This document shows positions 17,901 through 24,587 of a stretch of 64,000 bases of DNA, piece by piece. Each line of letters opens with the position of its first letter. The first letter of the stretch is position 1. The position numbers and the translations under genes are program-made. Location of the stretch: positions 186,001 through 250,000 of the forward strand of contig NZ_QJRJ01000082.1 in the NCBI RefSeq assembly GCF_003254625.1, read 5' to 3'. This DNA comes from Flavobacterium ginsenosidimutans. Its GTDB lineage: Bacteria; Bacteroidota; Bacteroidia; Flavobacteriales; Flavobacteriaceae. The notes under the pieces were generated by a model, which did not search any database, was not told the DNA's origin, and worked only from the letters and a program-made list of their open reading frames with translations.

Positions 17901-20162
17901 AACGGTAACCATTGTATTTGGATCAGTATCATCCGCAAAAACGACTCCAGTTGAAGGCGTTACAGTCCAAATGCCAATTTCGCCAATCGCAGGAGTATTT
18001 CCGCTAAGGTTAAAAGTTGTTGTACCCGAGGTATAACAGGCGTTTGGTCCTGCATTTGATGAGGTGGGTGCGATACTGTTATTCGTATTAATAACTACAT
18101 TATCAGAGATAGATGCACCACAGGAAGGGCCTGGATGCGAATAGGAAACTGTCCATTGCAATTCATAGGATGAATTTGGTGTCAAAAAACCACTTGCAAT
18201 GGCGTTGGGATTGTTTGCATCAGAAAAAGTGATAGTATCAGGACCCGAAACTTGACTCCAAGTTCCCATTTCGCCAGCTTCGGGAGGCGCGGCACTAAGA
18301 GGTACTTGCGAACTTGCACAAACCACCTGATCTATTCCAGCATCTACATTGTCTATTGTTGTGTCTGAAACATAAACGGTAACTGTTGCTACTGAAAATC
18401 CGCACGTGGCGCCACCGCCTTTTGTAATATACTGAAAAACATAAGTACCCGAAATAAGATTACTTACAGGTGTGTCAATTGCAAAATTGTCGGCAATTGT
18501 TGCAGTGTTTGGACCGCTGAGCTGACTCCAAAAATGCATTCCGTCATCTGTACTTACACCAGAGAGAACTGTAGTTGTGTCACCACAGGGCAAACTCACA
18601 TCGGTTCCAGCATTAGATGGAGTAGGATCGCCAGAAACCAAAACGTTTAAGGTGTCAAAACCATAATCACATTCTACAGTTAAAGCTCCCGTTTGTTTTC
18701 GGATAAATTCTACTGTATAATCTCCTGGCGCAGTAAGAGTTAAAGTAAGCGAATTTCCAACATCTTGTAAAGCAGTAGGAAAAGGAGCCAAAGGAGAGAG
18801 GGCAGGGCCACTCAAAATTCGGTATTGATTGGAACCTGTTCCTGTTACAGCCAGCGGAATTGTAAATACAGTTGCATTACAGCTTCCAACAATATCATTT
18901 CCATTATTTGCGACAATTGTTCTGGTAGGGCCATTGTATTGTACGATGTAATCTTTGGTAAAAATACATCCCGTGTTGTTATTTGTTAGAGTATATCGAA
19001 ATCTATAAGGAGCACCTGCAGAGGAGATATTCGTAACCAAAGTTGTTGGATTTGTTGGTGAAACAATTACGGCACCAGCACCTCCAGAGACTTGCGACCA
19101 AGCTACGGTTTCACCAGCGTATAAAGGAGTTTGCGCAACAAGAGTAACCTGATTTATAGTGTTGTCACAAAAAAATATATTTTCGTCTCCACCTGGCAGT
19201 TGCGTTACATCCTGAGTTGCGGGTGGCACCGTGATTACAACGGTATCATTTCCTGAGGCACAAGGCCCAGCAACGGTCCATCTAAAAGTATAAGTTCCTT
19301 CAACCAGATTTGAAATACCAGTTCCATTAGAATTCGGATTGCTAATAGTTGGAGTATTTGGTCCGCTGACAAATGACCATTGACCATTTTGTCCGTTAAG
19401 TCCGCAACCACCATAAGTACCATTTAAGTTAGTTGACTGTGTAGTAGTGTAACAATTGCTTAAAGTTTGATCTGGACCTGCAGAAATAGGTTTTACGCCT
19501 CCATAATTAGTAACTGTTATTTGAGAAGTAGTTCTACATCTTTGTCCAGGAGCATATTCTGGTCCTTCGATAACCCACTGAAGTGTTGTAACACCACAGC
19601 TTGTTTCAGGCAAACTGATTGTTGAGGTGGCTAAATTTGGAAAATTAATTACAACTCCTGCATTATTGGCTCCTACGATTTCCCAATATCCTGCTTCTCC
19701 TGTGTTTTGCGGAGTATTTGCAATAATTGCCAACGTACCGTTATTATTAGGACAGCTCGCAATATTTGCACCAGCATTTGCTTTTGTTATTGGTTTAACA
19801 TTAATCACTTTGTCTTGATAAGACAATATCCCGTCACTACAGGTTGCACTATATCTAAAAACATAAGTATTGCCTCCAGTATAGCCTGAAACTGTTGTAC
19901 TTGAGCTATTTGGCGAATTGATCGTTACTGCAGGACCCGAGATTTGTGTCCATTTGACTGTGCCAATAATTGGAGTTGGAGTATTTCCAGTCAAAACCAA
20001 TGCATCGGTTTCACAAATAGTAACATTCAGTACTCCGGCATTTACAGTGCAATTTTGTGAATTTACCTTAATAGTAGCACATACTAATAGAATAAAAACT
20101 AGTAAAAGTTTTTTAGAATAATTAGTAAAAATGGAGGGAACGTAAAATTGTGCCATAAGCAA
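8934..20162 (-). CDS. Giant surface adhesin: Ig/PKD-like and DUF11 repeats with T9SS type B C-terminal domain
   Basis: A 3742-residue exported protein. After a signal segment (KKLLLVFILLVCATIKVNSQ) come about 15 Ig/PKD-like units, each opening with a variant of AGPDQ..C and containing W..VSGP, to about residue 1420. Then come 17 DUF11 (TIGR01451-like) units opening with ADLSLTKTV, about 131 residues each, most ending in an acidic linker of the form DPDSTPNNG..EDDY. The C-terminus (about 3650-3742) is a gliding-motility-associated type B sorting domain: NEFSPNDDGQNDFF, LEIFNRWGNLVY and LPEGTYFYIL. A Pro-rich hinge (TPPPPPV) falls between DUF11 units 9 and 10. It is predicted to be exported by Sec and then T9SS and displayed on the surface with the neighbouring SprF-like partner. 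Ligand unknown; roles in adhesion, gliding or biofilm are inferred. A start two codons later (20156) is equally possible. Confidence 0.93.
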   Translation of the reverse strand: MLMAQFYVPSIFTNYSKKLLLVFILLVCATIKVNSQNCTVNAGVLNVTICETDALVLTGNTPTPIIGTVKWTQISGPAVTINSPNSSSTTVSGYTGGNTYVFRYSATCSDGILSYQDKVINVKPITKANAGANIASCPNNNGTLAIIANTPQNTGEAGYWEIVGANNAGVVINFPNLATSTISLPETSCGVTTLQWVIEGPEYAPGQRCRTTSQITVTNYGGVKPISAGPDQTLSNCYTTTQSTNLNGTYGGCGLNGQNGQWSFVSGPNTPTISNPNSNGTGISNLVEGTYTFRWTVAGPCASGNDTVVITVPPATQDVTQLPGGDENIFFCDNTINQVTLVAQTPLYAGETVAWSQVSGGAGAVIVSPTNPTTLVTNISSAGAPYRFRYTLTNNNTGCIFTKDYIVQYNGPTRTIVANNGNDIVGSCNATVFTIPLAVTGTGSNQYRILSGPALSPLAPFPTALQDVGNSLTLTLTAPGDYTVEFIRKQTGALTVECDYGFDTLNVLVSGDPTPSNAGTDVSLPCGDTTTVLSGVSTDDGMHFWSQLSGPNTATIADNFAIDTPVSNLISGTYVFQYITKGGGATCGFSVATVTVYVSDTTIDNVDAGIDQVVCASSQVPLSAAPPEAGEMGTWSQVSGPDTITFSDANNPNAIASGFLTPNSSYELQWTVSYSHPGPSCGASISDNVVINTNNSIAPTSSNAGPNACYTSGTTTFNLSGNTPAIGEIGIWTVTPSTGVVFADDTDPNTMVTVPGNGTYVFTWSISPRLRVCFPSQSSVSITVAETPPAADAGPDQQICGNTITMAATQSGGSIGTWTRISGVGNYTISDIHDPNAVFTFTYSGYYIFRWTVDADICGQAFDDINLTIGIPPHAAAAGPDQNICNNSSVTMAGSTYDSFFELGQWSVLTGAPNQPLIVDPSNPNTVITGLVAGTYTFRWTITAKSIFLCTGSFDDMVVVVDPAANAGPDQTHCDVTSVQLIANENSTGTWTLTSTTGNIADVVIIQSPTNSYIANATVVPGNDYVFTYTTSTNTFPNGDICVGTSDSVNVTIFNGASIDPNAGPDQTLCINDVAGVATMSGNVPPPDVTVFEWRFVYQPSGSVAVIDTPTAPLTTVSNLTVPGLYILEWVFQSNNCRTLSDIVRIEMNAPPSPANAGPDDTVACQTTYKTAAVPPAVGIGTWTFFSQPPGGNAVIDNPNSPVTTLSNINVLGTYVLTWTVTNGSFTSPSSCAPTSDQVSITFNDVPPSIADAGPDQELCNLTSATMNAVTVTSGVGTWTQVSGPNTANIASLNNENSLIFGLIPGVYEFKWTVTTAASTSCISEDTVVVTIYANPSTADAGPNQIVPQFSAINMNAVVPTIGTGSWTQISGPSTIGFTDASSPTTAVTGTVPGVYTLQWNVTNGNCAASSDTMTLTILAIADLELTKTVTPTTGSVGDVVTFNINVFNNNAQGGSATATNVAIRDYIPLGFAIVPGSVTSSGVYNVGDNTITWSGLTISSGTIIPLQFKATILSTPSYVNTAEVIRSDQFDPDSTPDNKNPAEDDQSSASIVLDVADLSLNKSVSPATVSINDNVIFTISISNSGPNNATGITVSDQLPSGYTYVSDNGGGKYNRTTGIWNVGNLNNGNAITLQITAKVNVASATNYVNVAEIQTAKQFDPDSTPGNGLPEDDMSSATVNLKQADLELTKTVSPTSAAAGDQVSFTLHLINNGPGNATGVAVKDVIPEGFTIIPGSVSNNGFYNIANGNLTWQNLTLQTGASLDLTFRATVNSSGPYLNIAEVTASDLPDPDSTPNNDDGDQSEDDEANAPFTFIAPTADLELTKEVVGGNTSPVIGSQVSFQLIITNKGPNDADGVLVRDLLPSGYEFVNYSISDGLYDYTTGIWNVATINAGASESLIIDAKVLPTGDYLNITEVIASSLPDPDSAPNNDDGDQSEDDEDNAVITPIPPSADLSLTKTVSNATPLVGSIVTFTIITTNSGPQDAAQVQVTDLLPSGYTFATFNATSGTYDSATGLWTLDILESSESETLQINAIVNPTGDYTNIAEVTNSDTPDTDSTPNNGIPTEDDYGTATTTPIQQSSDLSLVKTVNNTTPLVGSLVTFEVVVTNNGPQDNFGVQVTDVLPSGYTFTGFTVSTGTYDTTTGIWTVGNLVAGDAETLQLVARVNSTGNYTNTAEVTAANLADPDSTPNNGITTEDDYAEATTVPVPTSADLSLTKTVSNATPLVGSQVTFSIQITNSGPQEANSVAVTDLLPSGYTYVSYSATTGSYNPVTGVWTVGNMPISDSYTLQITATVNATGNYTNSAEITASSQPDPDSTPNNGITTEDDYTEVITVPIPISADLSLNKTVNSTTPLVGSQVTFNLQINNAGPQAADGVVVTDLLPSGYTYASYSATAGSYDATTGVWTVGNIGISATHTLQITAVVNATGNYTNTAEITASNQPDPDSTPNNGVTTEDDYATVTTTPTALSSDLSLTKTVSDSSPIVDTEITFEIIVTNIGPQDNTSVRVTDLLPAAFTFTRYTVSRGTYDPATGIWNIGNLPKNQSETLQIAAMASAIGNFVNRAEITAADLPDPDSTPNNGAILEDDYAFALVGVRADTPPPPPVSDLSLTKTVNNSTPLVGSQITFEVIITNSGKDANEGVQVTDLLPSGYTLTGYTISTGTYTPATGLWNIGNMINGKSETLQITATVNATGNYTNIAEITAADVDDPDSTPNNGVTTEDDYATATTTPNAQSADLSLTKTVNNTVPLVGSSVIFEIIATNNGPQNTTGVEVTDLLPSGYTFANYNATKGTYNPATGKWTIGSFLSGDSQVLRITAVVNPTGNYVNIAEVTASDLSDPNSTPGNSVPTENDYGTATTSPLGQAADLSLTKTVNNATPLIGTPVTFEIVITNQGPQDATGVEVTDLLPSGYTFSNFTATKGTYTSTNGKWIIGSLPRGDAQTLQLTAIVNATGNYLNTTEVTASSLPDPDSTPNNGITAEDDYAEIVTVPVVPMADLSLTKSIIGGNLSPIFGATVTFEITVKNSGPQTATGVQVKDMLPSGYEYVVYSSTAGQYYNTTGIWEIGNISNGASETLLIGARVNTTGVYQNIAEVYASNELDPDSTPNNGVTTEDDINSVLLTPVPAVADLSIEKKVINNILTPPVGSQISFSITVTNSGPSNATGVTIKDVLPSGYDYIFYNSTSGAYNPTTGEWSPGIILPGNSHTLILNVFVKSPTGTPDEYLNTAEIMTADQHDPDSTPGNGVTTEDDYDSISVTPVIVMADLSIKKTALNQDAFHEVGSTVIFTVTVTNDGPADASGVRVKDLLPSGFTYQTSSPTSGLYNYVTGIWNVGNIPTGTDQSLDIYTTVNKPSGVAGEYTNTTEVIASNLPDPDSTPNNGVTTEDDYDSLQIKVAVADLSLEKTASNKNANVDEVVTFTIQLNNEGPSIATGVAVEDLIPLGFKNISNINNGGIFSKDIIKWVNLTVPVGGITLTYQATIANPLGLEISDYVNIAQVTASDQFDPDSTPNNDNGDQSEDDEGSESINVPSTDIAINKEVDKTDVPMNTQVTFTITAENLGNLTATNVEVQDALPKGYSLINSTASSGTYDPKTGIWSIPSISTGALQTLTLTVKVIDFNDYLNNAHLIKLDQIDTNSANNQDSATVSPNCLKIYNEFSPNDDGQNDFFYIDCIERYPDNQLEIFNRWGNLVYYQKGYKNTWDGKEEGSAKTLPEGTYFYILDLGDGSKKTSGWVYLK
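9520..15900 (-). repeat. Tandem DUF11 coding repeats (17 units, ~393 bp period in the core)
   Basis: The words encoding LTKTV and DPDSTPNNG recur at about 390-395 bp steps, for example near 11533, 11925, 13500 and 13893. Central units (about 11.2-14.3 kb) are the most similar to each other, and the outer ones have diverged. Copy number could change by recombination. Confidence 0.85.
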
Positions 20163-20272
20163 TCAAAGTATTTAAAGGCAGATACAGAGAAGTCAGGCCC
20201 ACCTTAAATTAATAAATTGTGTTGAGCATTAATTTGTAATTAGGTCGTGAAGTGTGTGTTTTTGGGAATAAT

Positions 20273-20280
20273 CAAATTTA
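20273..20280 (-). promoter_or_regulatory. Candidate -7 element for the adhesin operon
   Basis: The minus strand reads TAAATTTG, a perfect TAnnTTTG, about 110 bp before the adhesin start. No clear TTG -33 box is found at the expected spacing, so this is tentative. The rest of 20163-20380 shows no gene. Confidence 0.3.
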
Positions 20281-20380
20281 GCAAAAGATCACCTTGAGAT
20301 ATTTTTTTGTATGTTCCATATTATAAAATGAAACAAGAAAACCTGTATTGCAACAATTGAAAAGTAGTATTATTTATACG

Positions 20381-20412
20381 AAAAAACTTCAAGTCGTAAT
20401 AAGTTGAAGTTT
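20381..20412 (-). terminator. Terminator after the Omp85-type gene
   Basis: Stem AAACTTCAA / TTGAAGTTT with an 11-nt loop. On the minus strand it is followed by a T run, 20 bp past the stop of the barrel gene. Confidence 0.75.
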
Positions 20413-20432
20413 AATTATATGTTTTTTCTTAA

Positions 20433-21494
20433 TTAAAAAGCTTCGCCGATTCTAAAGTAAATTCCCCAGTCTCCTTTACCAACGGCACCGTCTATGCCTA
20501 CATTAAATTTTGATTTTTTGAAAGGATTGTATCGATAGCCAACTCCACCGCCAGGATATAATTTCCAATCAAAGCTTGGAGTATCAGAACCATAAATAGT
20601 GGCAATACCAAAAAAGCCAACTAATCCCATTTTCTTAGCAAAGTTATAACGATATTCTCCCTGAATATCCATTAATCCTGAACCGCGATATTTCCCTTCG
20701 GAATAACCTCGAATATCAGTTCCTCCAATTGTACTCTGCTGTTCAAATGCTACATTTCCTAAACCAAACTTGCTGTAAAAACGAACGGCAATAACATCTT
20801 TTCCTTCTCGATAGGGAAAGTATTTATTGGCTTGAAAAGATATTCGATTCGATGCTAATTCATTATCTAAAAACTTTGGATAAGTCGACCAATCCATTCT
20901 GATTTTATAACCTTTGGTCGGATAATAGACAGCATCTCTAGTATCATATAATAAGTTTACAACCAAAGCATTGCTATGTGAAACCGATTTAGGAGAAATA
21001 TCATCTTCATAAACTGTATTGTAATGTGCATACGTATAAGAAAGTCCGCCGTAGAACTTTCCAATAATTTTATGCTGACCGCCAACACTTAAAACAGTTG
21101 TTTTAGTTCCATAATCATAAAAATCTGGCTGATCAATATCATCCACATAAAATTGTGAATTCTGATTTCCAGTAAAAAAGAAAAGTTTTAATCGCCATTT
21201 GTCTTCATTCAAATACCATTTATTAAAAAGCGCTATAAAATAGGATTTATTGGTAGTGTAAATTGCCGACATTCCTGATAAAGATTTTGGCGAAATAGTA
21301 TCAGCTTGATTGACTTTGTACATCGTCATCGGAATTACTCCAAACATAAAGTCTAAATTTCGATTGTAACTTAGATAAGGCATTACTCTCAATTCGATTT
21401 TCTTTTCTTTTTTCGAAATAGAATCAGTAGTTTTTTGTCCAAAAGAAGAATAGATAAAACCTGCAAAAAAGAATAGGAGTAAAAAATGCCTCAT
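20433..21494 (-). CDS. BamA/TamA-type (Omp85, surface antigen D15) outer-membrane beta-barrel without POTRA domains
   Basis: A 353-residue protein with signal peptide MRHFLLLFFFAGFIYSSFGQ. The C-terminal half has the Omp85 lid-loop signature GGTDIRGYSEGKYRG and ends in an aromatic residue (IGEAF), as expected for a barrel recognised by the BAM complex. DTRDAVYYPTKGYKIRMDW is the typical strand before the lid loop. It is too short to include POTRA domains, so it is not the essential BamA; short Omp85 barrels of this kind are common in Bacteroidota and mostly uncharacterised. It is probably monocistronic: a terminator follows it and a 110-bp gap separates it from the flavoprotein gene. Confidence 0.85.
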   Translation of the reverse strand: MRHFLLLFFFAGFIYSSFGQKTTDSISKKEKKIELRVMPYLSYNRNLDFMFGVIPMTMYKVNQADTISPKSLSGMSAIYTTNKSYFIALFNKWYLNEDKWRLKLFFFTGNQNSQFYVDDIDQPDFYDYGTKTTVLSVGGQHKIIGKFYGGLSYTYAHYNTVYEDDISPKSVSHSNALVVNLLYDTRDAVYYPTKGYKIRMDWSTYPKFLDNELASNRISFQANKYFPYREGKDVIAVRFYSKFGLGNVAFEQQSTIGGTDIRGYSEGKYRGSGLMDIQGEYRYNFAKKMGLVGFFGIATIYGSDTPSFDWKLYPGGGVGYRYNPFKKSKFNVGIDGAVGKGDWGIYFRIGEAF

Positions 21495-21604
21495 AGTATA
21501 AATTTATTTTAATGAAACTTATATGGGAATGTAGATACTTAAGAAATGCTTTTTGGGTATTTGTAAATTTAAATAAAAAATATAACTAATTGAAATTAAA
21601 ATGA

Positions 21605-22807
21605 TTAATATGATTTTGTTTTGCTGAATATCGAAAGAAGATTTTCTAAAGCATCTTTTGAATGCAATTGTTCTCCATTTCTTAAAGTATCTTTTGTCGC
21701 TTCAGCAGCTCGTTCCAGCATTCGTTTTTCAAAATAAGAAATAGCAGTTTTCAAATCTGAAAAATGATTATTGGTTAAACATTCTGAAAGTTCAAGAGCG
21801 TCTAGCATAGCAAGATTAGCACCTTTTCCAGCAAACGGAGGCATTCTATGCGCTGCATCTCCAATTAGACTTAGATTTTCCTGAGTTTTCCAAGATTGAT
21901 CTAAAGGGAAATAATACTGCGGACGCGGAATAAAATACAATTCATTGCTCAGAAAAAGTTCGTGCCATTCAGAACTCCAATCTTGATAAACTTCTTTAAA
22001 CCATTCAAAAATTTTCTGATTGTCTTTAAAATCCAAATCGCTTTCTACAAGCCAATTTTCGGGTATTTTAGTACTAAGCAAAAACATCAGCGAACCGTCT
22101 CTTTTTGTACCGTACATAATGTTTTGTCCATTTCCTAAAGCAAGAACTTTTCCGCCTTTCGAAAACTCAAAAAGATTGGGAGCATTTTCTTTTGCGTTAT
22201 AAATCGTTCCTTCAATCATAGTAATTCCAGAATAAATGGGTTTCTCTGTACTTAAATAAGAACGGACTTTCGAATTGGCACCGTCAGCAGCAATTACCAA
22301 ATCAGCATAAATAGTTTTTCTGTTTTTAAAATACAAACGCCAGCCTTGATTTTCTTTTTCCATCGAAAGAAACTGACTGTTCCAAACAACAGTTTCAGGC
22401 AAAAGCGATTCTAATAAAATAGCTCGAAGCTCCGAACGATCTATTTCTGGTCGAGGTTTTGAAATGTTCTCTAGAGAATTTGTATGGTTATTCGAAATTT
22501 CTTCAAAAGCAGTTTTCTGAATGTTATGTTCATCAAATTTCAATTCAAAATTTTGATTGACAATTCGAGCTTTACTCGCAGTTGGCCGAATATTTTCATA
22601 AAACTCAGTCAATAAATTTGCTTGTTTCATGGCTTTTAAACCAGAATCTTCATGTAAATCTAAAGGAGAACCTTGAACGCGGACTTCTGAATTTAAATCT
22701 CTTTCATAAACTTTTACATTTACATTTTGAAGTTGCAAAAGGCGCGCTAAGATTAAACCGCCCATTCCGCCGCCAATAATGGCAACTTGTTTATTTTGTA
22801 GTAACAT
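21605..22807 (-). CDS. FAD-dependent monooxygenase, TetX-like
   Basis: A 400-residue group A flavin monooxygenase. The N-terminal dinucleotide-binding motif IIGGGMGGLILARLLQ is followed by an acidic strand end (VYERD). The middle carries PEIDRSELRAILLESL and ADLVIAADGANSKVR (DG motif), and the C-terminal FAD motif is LIGDAAHRMPPFAGKGANLA. Several blocks resemble the tetracycline-inactivating enzyme TetX, including LDLHEDSGLKAMKQANLL and LRAILLESL..TVVW, as far as memory of that family allows. That does not establish tetracycline activity: many chromosomal homologues hydroxylate other aromatics. It lies 30 bp downstream of an AraC-type regulator on the same strand, so the two are probably co-transcribed and the enzyme inducible. 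Confidence 0.85.
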   Translation of the reverse strand: MLLQNKQVAIIGGGMGGLILARLLQLQNVNVKVYERDLNSEVRVQGSPLDLHEDSGLKAMKQANLLTEFYENIRPTASKARIVNQNFELKFDEHNIQKTAFEEISNNHTNSLENISKPRPEIDRSELRAILLESLLPETVVWNSQFLSMEKENQGWRLYFKNRKTIYADLVIAADGANSKVRSYLSTEKPIYSGITMIEGTIYNAKENAPNLFEFSKGGKVLALGNGQNIMYGTKRDGSLMFLLSTKIPENWLVESDLDFKDNQKIFEWFKEVYQDWSSEWHELFLSNELYFIPRPQYYFPLDQSWKTQENLSLIGDAAHRMPPFAGKGANLAMLDALELSECLTNNHFSDLKTAISYFEKRMLERAAEATKDTLRNGEQLHSKDALENLLSIFSKTKSY

Positions 22808-22837
22808 AGTTTTGTGTTTAAAATCTATGTTGCAAAA

Positions 22838-23596
22838 TTATTTAGAGGAAAGAGCAGATAATAGTATAAATCGGTTGTTTTTGTTTTGAAATAGTTCTTT
22901 TGGAAGTGAACCCGAAATTTTCTTGATCTCTTTAATGAAATGTGTTTGATCTGAAAAATTCTCTTCAGGAAAAAGTTTTCCTTTTGCAATATGTTCCAAC
23001 GAAGCTCGAAAACGAAGAATTGAACAATATGCTTTCAGCGAAAGGCCAAAATACTGATTAAAATAGCGATTTATTTGACGGCTACTCCAATGAGATTGTT
23101 CGGATAATTCTTTGACTGACATTGCGCCGTTGCTTTCATAGATGAGTTTAAAGAGTTTTTGTTTTCGCACATCGATTTCCTTTATTAGTAAAGAATCAAT
23201 TTTTGCCGAAGCTTTTTTACAGAACAATTCAAAATTTTTTAAATCATTTTCGTTGAAATCCCAAAAGTTGCTTTCGAGTATTTTTCCTGAATTTATAAGG
23301 TCTGCAATACTTTCGTTAAAAACATATTCAGCGGCAGGAAGTTTAAAGCTGATTACAAAGGTTAGACTATTGGCTGGAATTTTACCTTTTTCATATTGCT
23401 GAGTTCCTAAACCTAAAAGTCTAATTTGAAAAGAATTTTCTGTTGTTTTTATTAATGATAAGTCAATTCGTCCATCGGGAAGTCCAATTGTTTCTAGCGT
23501 TTGGTCCGATTTATTCTCCATGCACCAAAAACTATCCACAAAATCCGATAGGTTTTTGCTGGGTTTTATTGATTTGTATTCTAAATCGTTGTACAT
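22838..23596 (-). CDS. AraC-family transcriptional regulator
   Basis: A 252-residue protein with an N-terminal ligand-type domain (FVDSFWCMENKSD, LPDGRIDLSLI) of the kind paired with AraC DNA-binding regions. The C-terminal region (about 155-245) has two helix-turn-helix segments, SVKELSEQSHWSSRQINRYFNQYFG and the following FSDQTHFIKEIKKISGSLPKEL. It precedes the TetX-like gene by 30 bp and likely controls it in response to a small molecule. The ligand is unknown. Confidence 0.87.
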   Translation of the reverse strand: MYNDLEYKSIKPSKNLSDFVDSFWCMENKSDQTLETIGLPDGRIDLSLIKTTENSFQIRLLGLGTQQYEKGKIPANSLTFVISFKLPAAEYVFNESIADLINSGKILESNFWDFNENDLKNFELFCKKASAKIDSLLIKEIDVRKQKLFKLIYESNGAMSVKELSEQSHWSSRQINRYFNQYFGLSLKAYCSILRFRASLEHIAKGKLFPEENFSDQTHFIKEIKKISGSLPKELFQNKNNRFILLSALSSK

Positions 23597-23701
23597 CGAT
23601 CAAATTTTTAAGCGAAATTATGCAAATTACAATTCACTTCTATAAAATCAAATCATGCTTAGAACGCTTATATTAAGGTTTCTAATTCGCTAAAAACCGT
23701 C

Positions 23702-23749
23702 ATGAAAAACTTAACATTGGGTAAGTTGTTGGTTTTAAATGGTTTGTAG
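23702..23749 (+). other. Mini-ORF 1 (15 residues), first copy of a 19-bp direct repeat
   Basis: Encodes MKNLTLGKLLVLNGL then a stop. Its first 19 bases (ATGAAAAACTTAACATTGG) recur exactly at 23765-23783. MKNLTLGK resembles leaders of small double-glycine-type peptides in Bacteroidota, but the rest of a leader and core is missing. It may be a remnant, a regulatory leader or chance. Confidence 0.3.
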
Positions 23750-23764
23750 TGAGTTTTTTTAGCT

Positions 23765-23824
23765 ATGAAAAACTTAACATTGGCGAATACCTTTTTCAAT
23801 CTATCTTTGTTTATTATTTTTTGA
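23765..23824 (+). other. Mini-ORF 2 (19 residues), second copy of the 19-bp direct repeat
   Basis: Encodes MKNLTLANTFFNLSLFIIF then a stop, 63 bp after the first copy. It ends 81 bp before the likely start of the Lys-rich protein gene. See mini-ORF 1. Confidence 0.3.
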
Positions 23825-23905
23825 TGTTAATTTAATGATTTAATAACATTGAAAATTAGTTTAAACCAAAATAAATTTAATCAATTTCTTAAAATTAACA
23901 GAATA

Positions 23906-24430
23906 ATGGCAAAAGAAGTGCTTACTAATGAAATCGATCAGGAAGTAGAAGTTGCTCCAGTTATCTCAAGTGATGAAAACGAGCAGAAAGATGCTCCGAC
24001 TTCAGAAACAGAATCGGTAAACGAAACTACAGAAGTAAAACCAAAACCTAAAAGAGCTCCAAAAAAAGCAACAGAAAAAGAAGTTGCCATTGCAGAGGAG
24101 ATTACAGAAGAACCAAAGCAAGAAGGAGTTACATCTGAAGTTGAAGAAGAAACATCAGAAGAAAACGAAAACGAATCGAAATCTAAAAAGAATAAAAAGA
24201 TGAAAGAAAAAGAGAAAAAAGAGAAAAAGAAAAAAGAGAAAAAGAAAAAAGTAGCTAAGAAAAAAGAAAAAGCGAAAGACAAAAAGAAGGAAAAAGCTAA
24301 AAAAGCAAAACTAAAAGCTCAAGCGAAAAAGAAAGCAAAAGCAAAAAAAGCAAAGGATAAAGCTAAAGCGAAAAAAATCGCAAAAAATAAAGCAAAAAGA
24401 TCTAAAGCAAAGAAAAATAAGAAAAAATAG
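23906..24430 (+). CDS. Acidic-then-Lys-rich low-complexity protein
   Basis: The start at ATG 23906 (MAKEVLTNEIDQ, 174 residues) is preferred over an upstream TTG at 23849. The N-terminal 90 residues are acidic (Glu-rich, with a KPKPKRAPKKA patch). The C-terminal 85 residues are almost only Lys, Ala and Glu/Asp, with AKKKAKAKKAKDKAKAKK-type runs resembling histone H1-like tails. No catalytic domain is visible. A nucleic-acid or polyanion-binding role is suggested by charge only. An antisense Ser/Phe-rich frame over the same bases is a composition artefact. It is followed by inverted heptad repeats and a hairpin terminator. Confidence 0.7.
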   Translation: MAKEVLTNEIDQEVEVAPVISSDENEQKDAPTSETESVNETTEVKPKPKRAPKKATEKEVAIAEEITEEPKQEGVTSEVEEETSEENENESKSKKNKKMKEKEKKEKKKKEKKKKVAKKKEKAKDKKKEKAKKAKLKAQAKKKAKAKKAKDKAKAKKIAKNKAKRSKAKKNKKK

Positions 24431-24435
24431 TTTTT

Positions 24436-24463
24436 AATTGTTAATGGTTAATGGTGAATTGTG
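24436..24463 (+). repeat. Heptad repeat array, short inverted arm
   Basis: Four 7-nt units (AATTGTT AATGGTT AATGGTG then AATTGTG) that are reverse complements of the AACCATT/AACAATT units in the array at 24588-24692. Confidence 0.75.
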
Positions 24464-24491
24464 AATTTTTCCAAAGCAGTCATAACAATAG

Positions 24492-24567
24492 AATAAAAAA
24501 GCCACAGATTATAGATTAGTATTGATTTCTAAAATCATTTTACTCTATAATCTGTGGCTTTTTTATT
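24492..24567. terminator. Bidirectional hairpin terminator with 23-bp perfect stem
   Basis: The arms at 24492-24514 and 24545-24567 are perfectly complementary around GCCACAGATTATAG, with a 30-nt loop and A/T runs at both ends. It lies between the Lys-rich gene (+) and the zinc-ribbon gene (-), which converge. Confidence 0.85.
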
Positions 24568-24587
24568 CGTATAGACTTTTCAATCTC

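Noticed and set aside
9769..20121. Ten or more plus-strand frames of 60-90 residues inside the giant adhesin gene
   Set aside because: They are antisense shadows of the repeat-rich adhesin with Ser/Thr/Asn-biased, non-domain sequences; none has a plausible promoter or homologous motif.
21605..22807. Calling the flavin monooxygenase a tetracycline-resistance gene tet(X)
   Set aside because: Motif similarity alone does not separate TetX from related hydroxylases; left as TetX-like.
23938..24282. A 114-residue Ser/Phe-rich minus-strand frame opposite the Lys-rich gene
   Set aside because: Its composition is simply the reverse complement of AAA/GAA-rich coding sequence.
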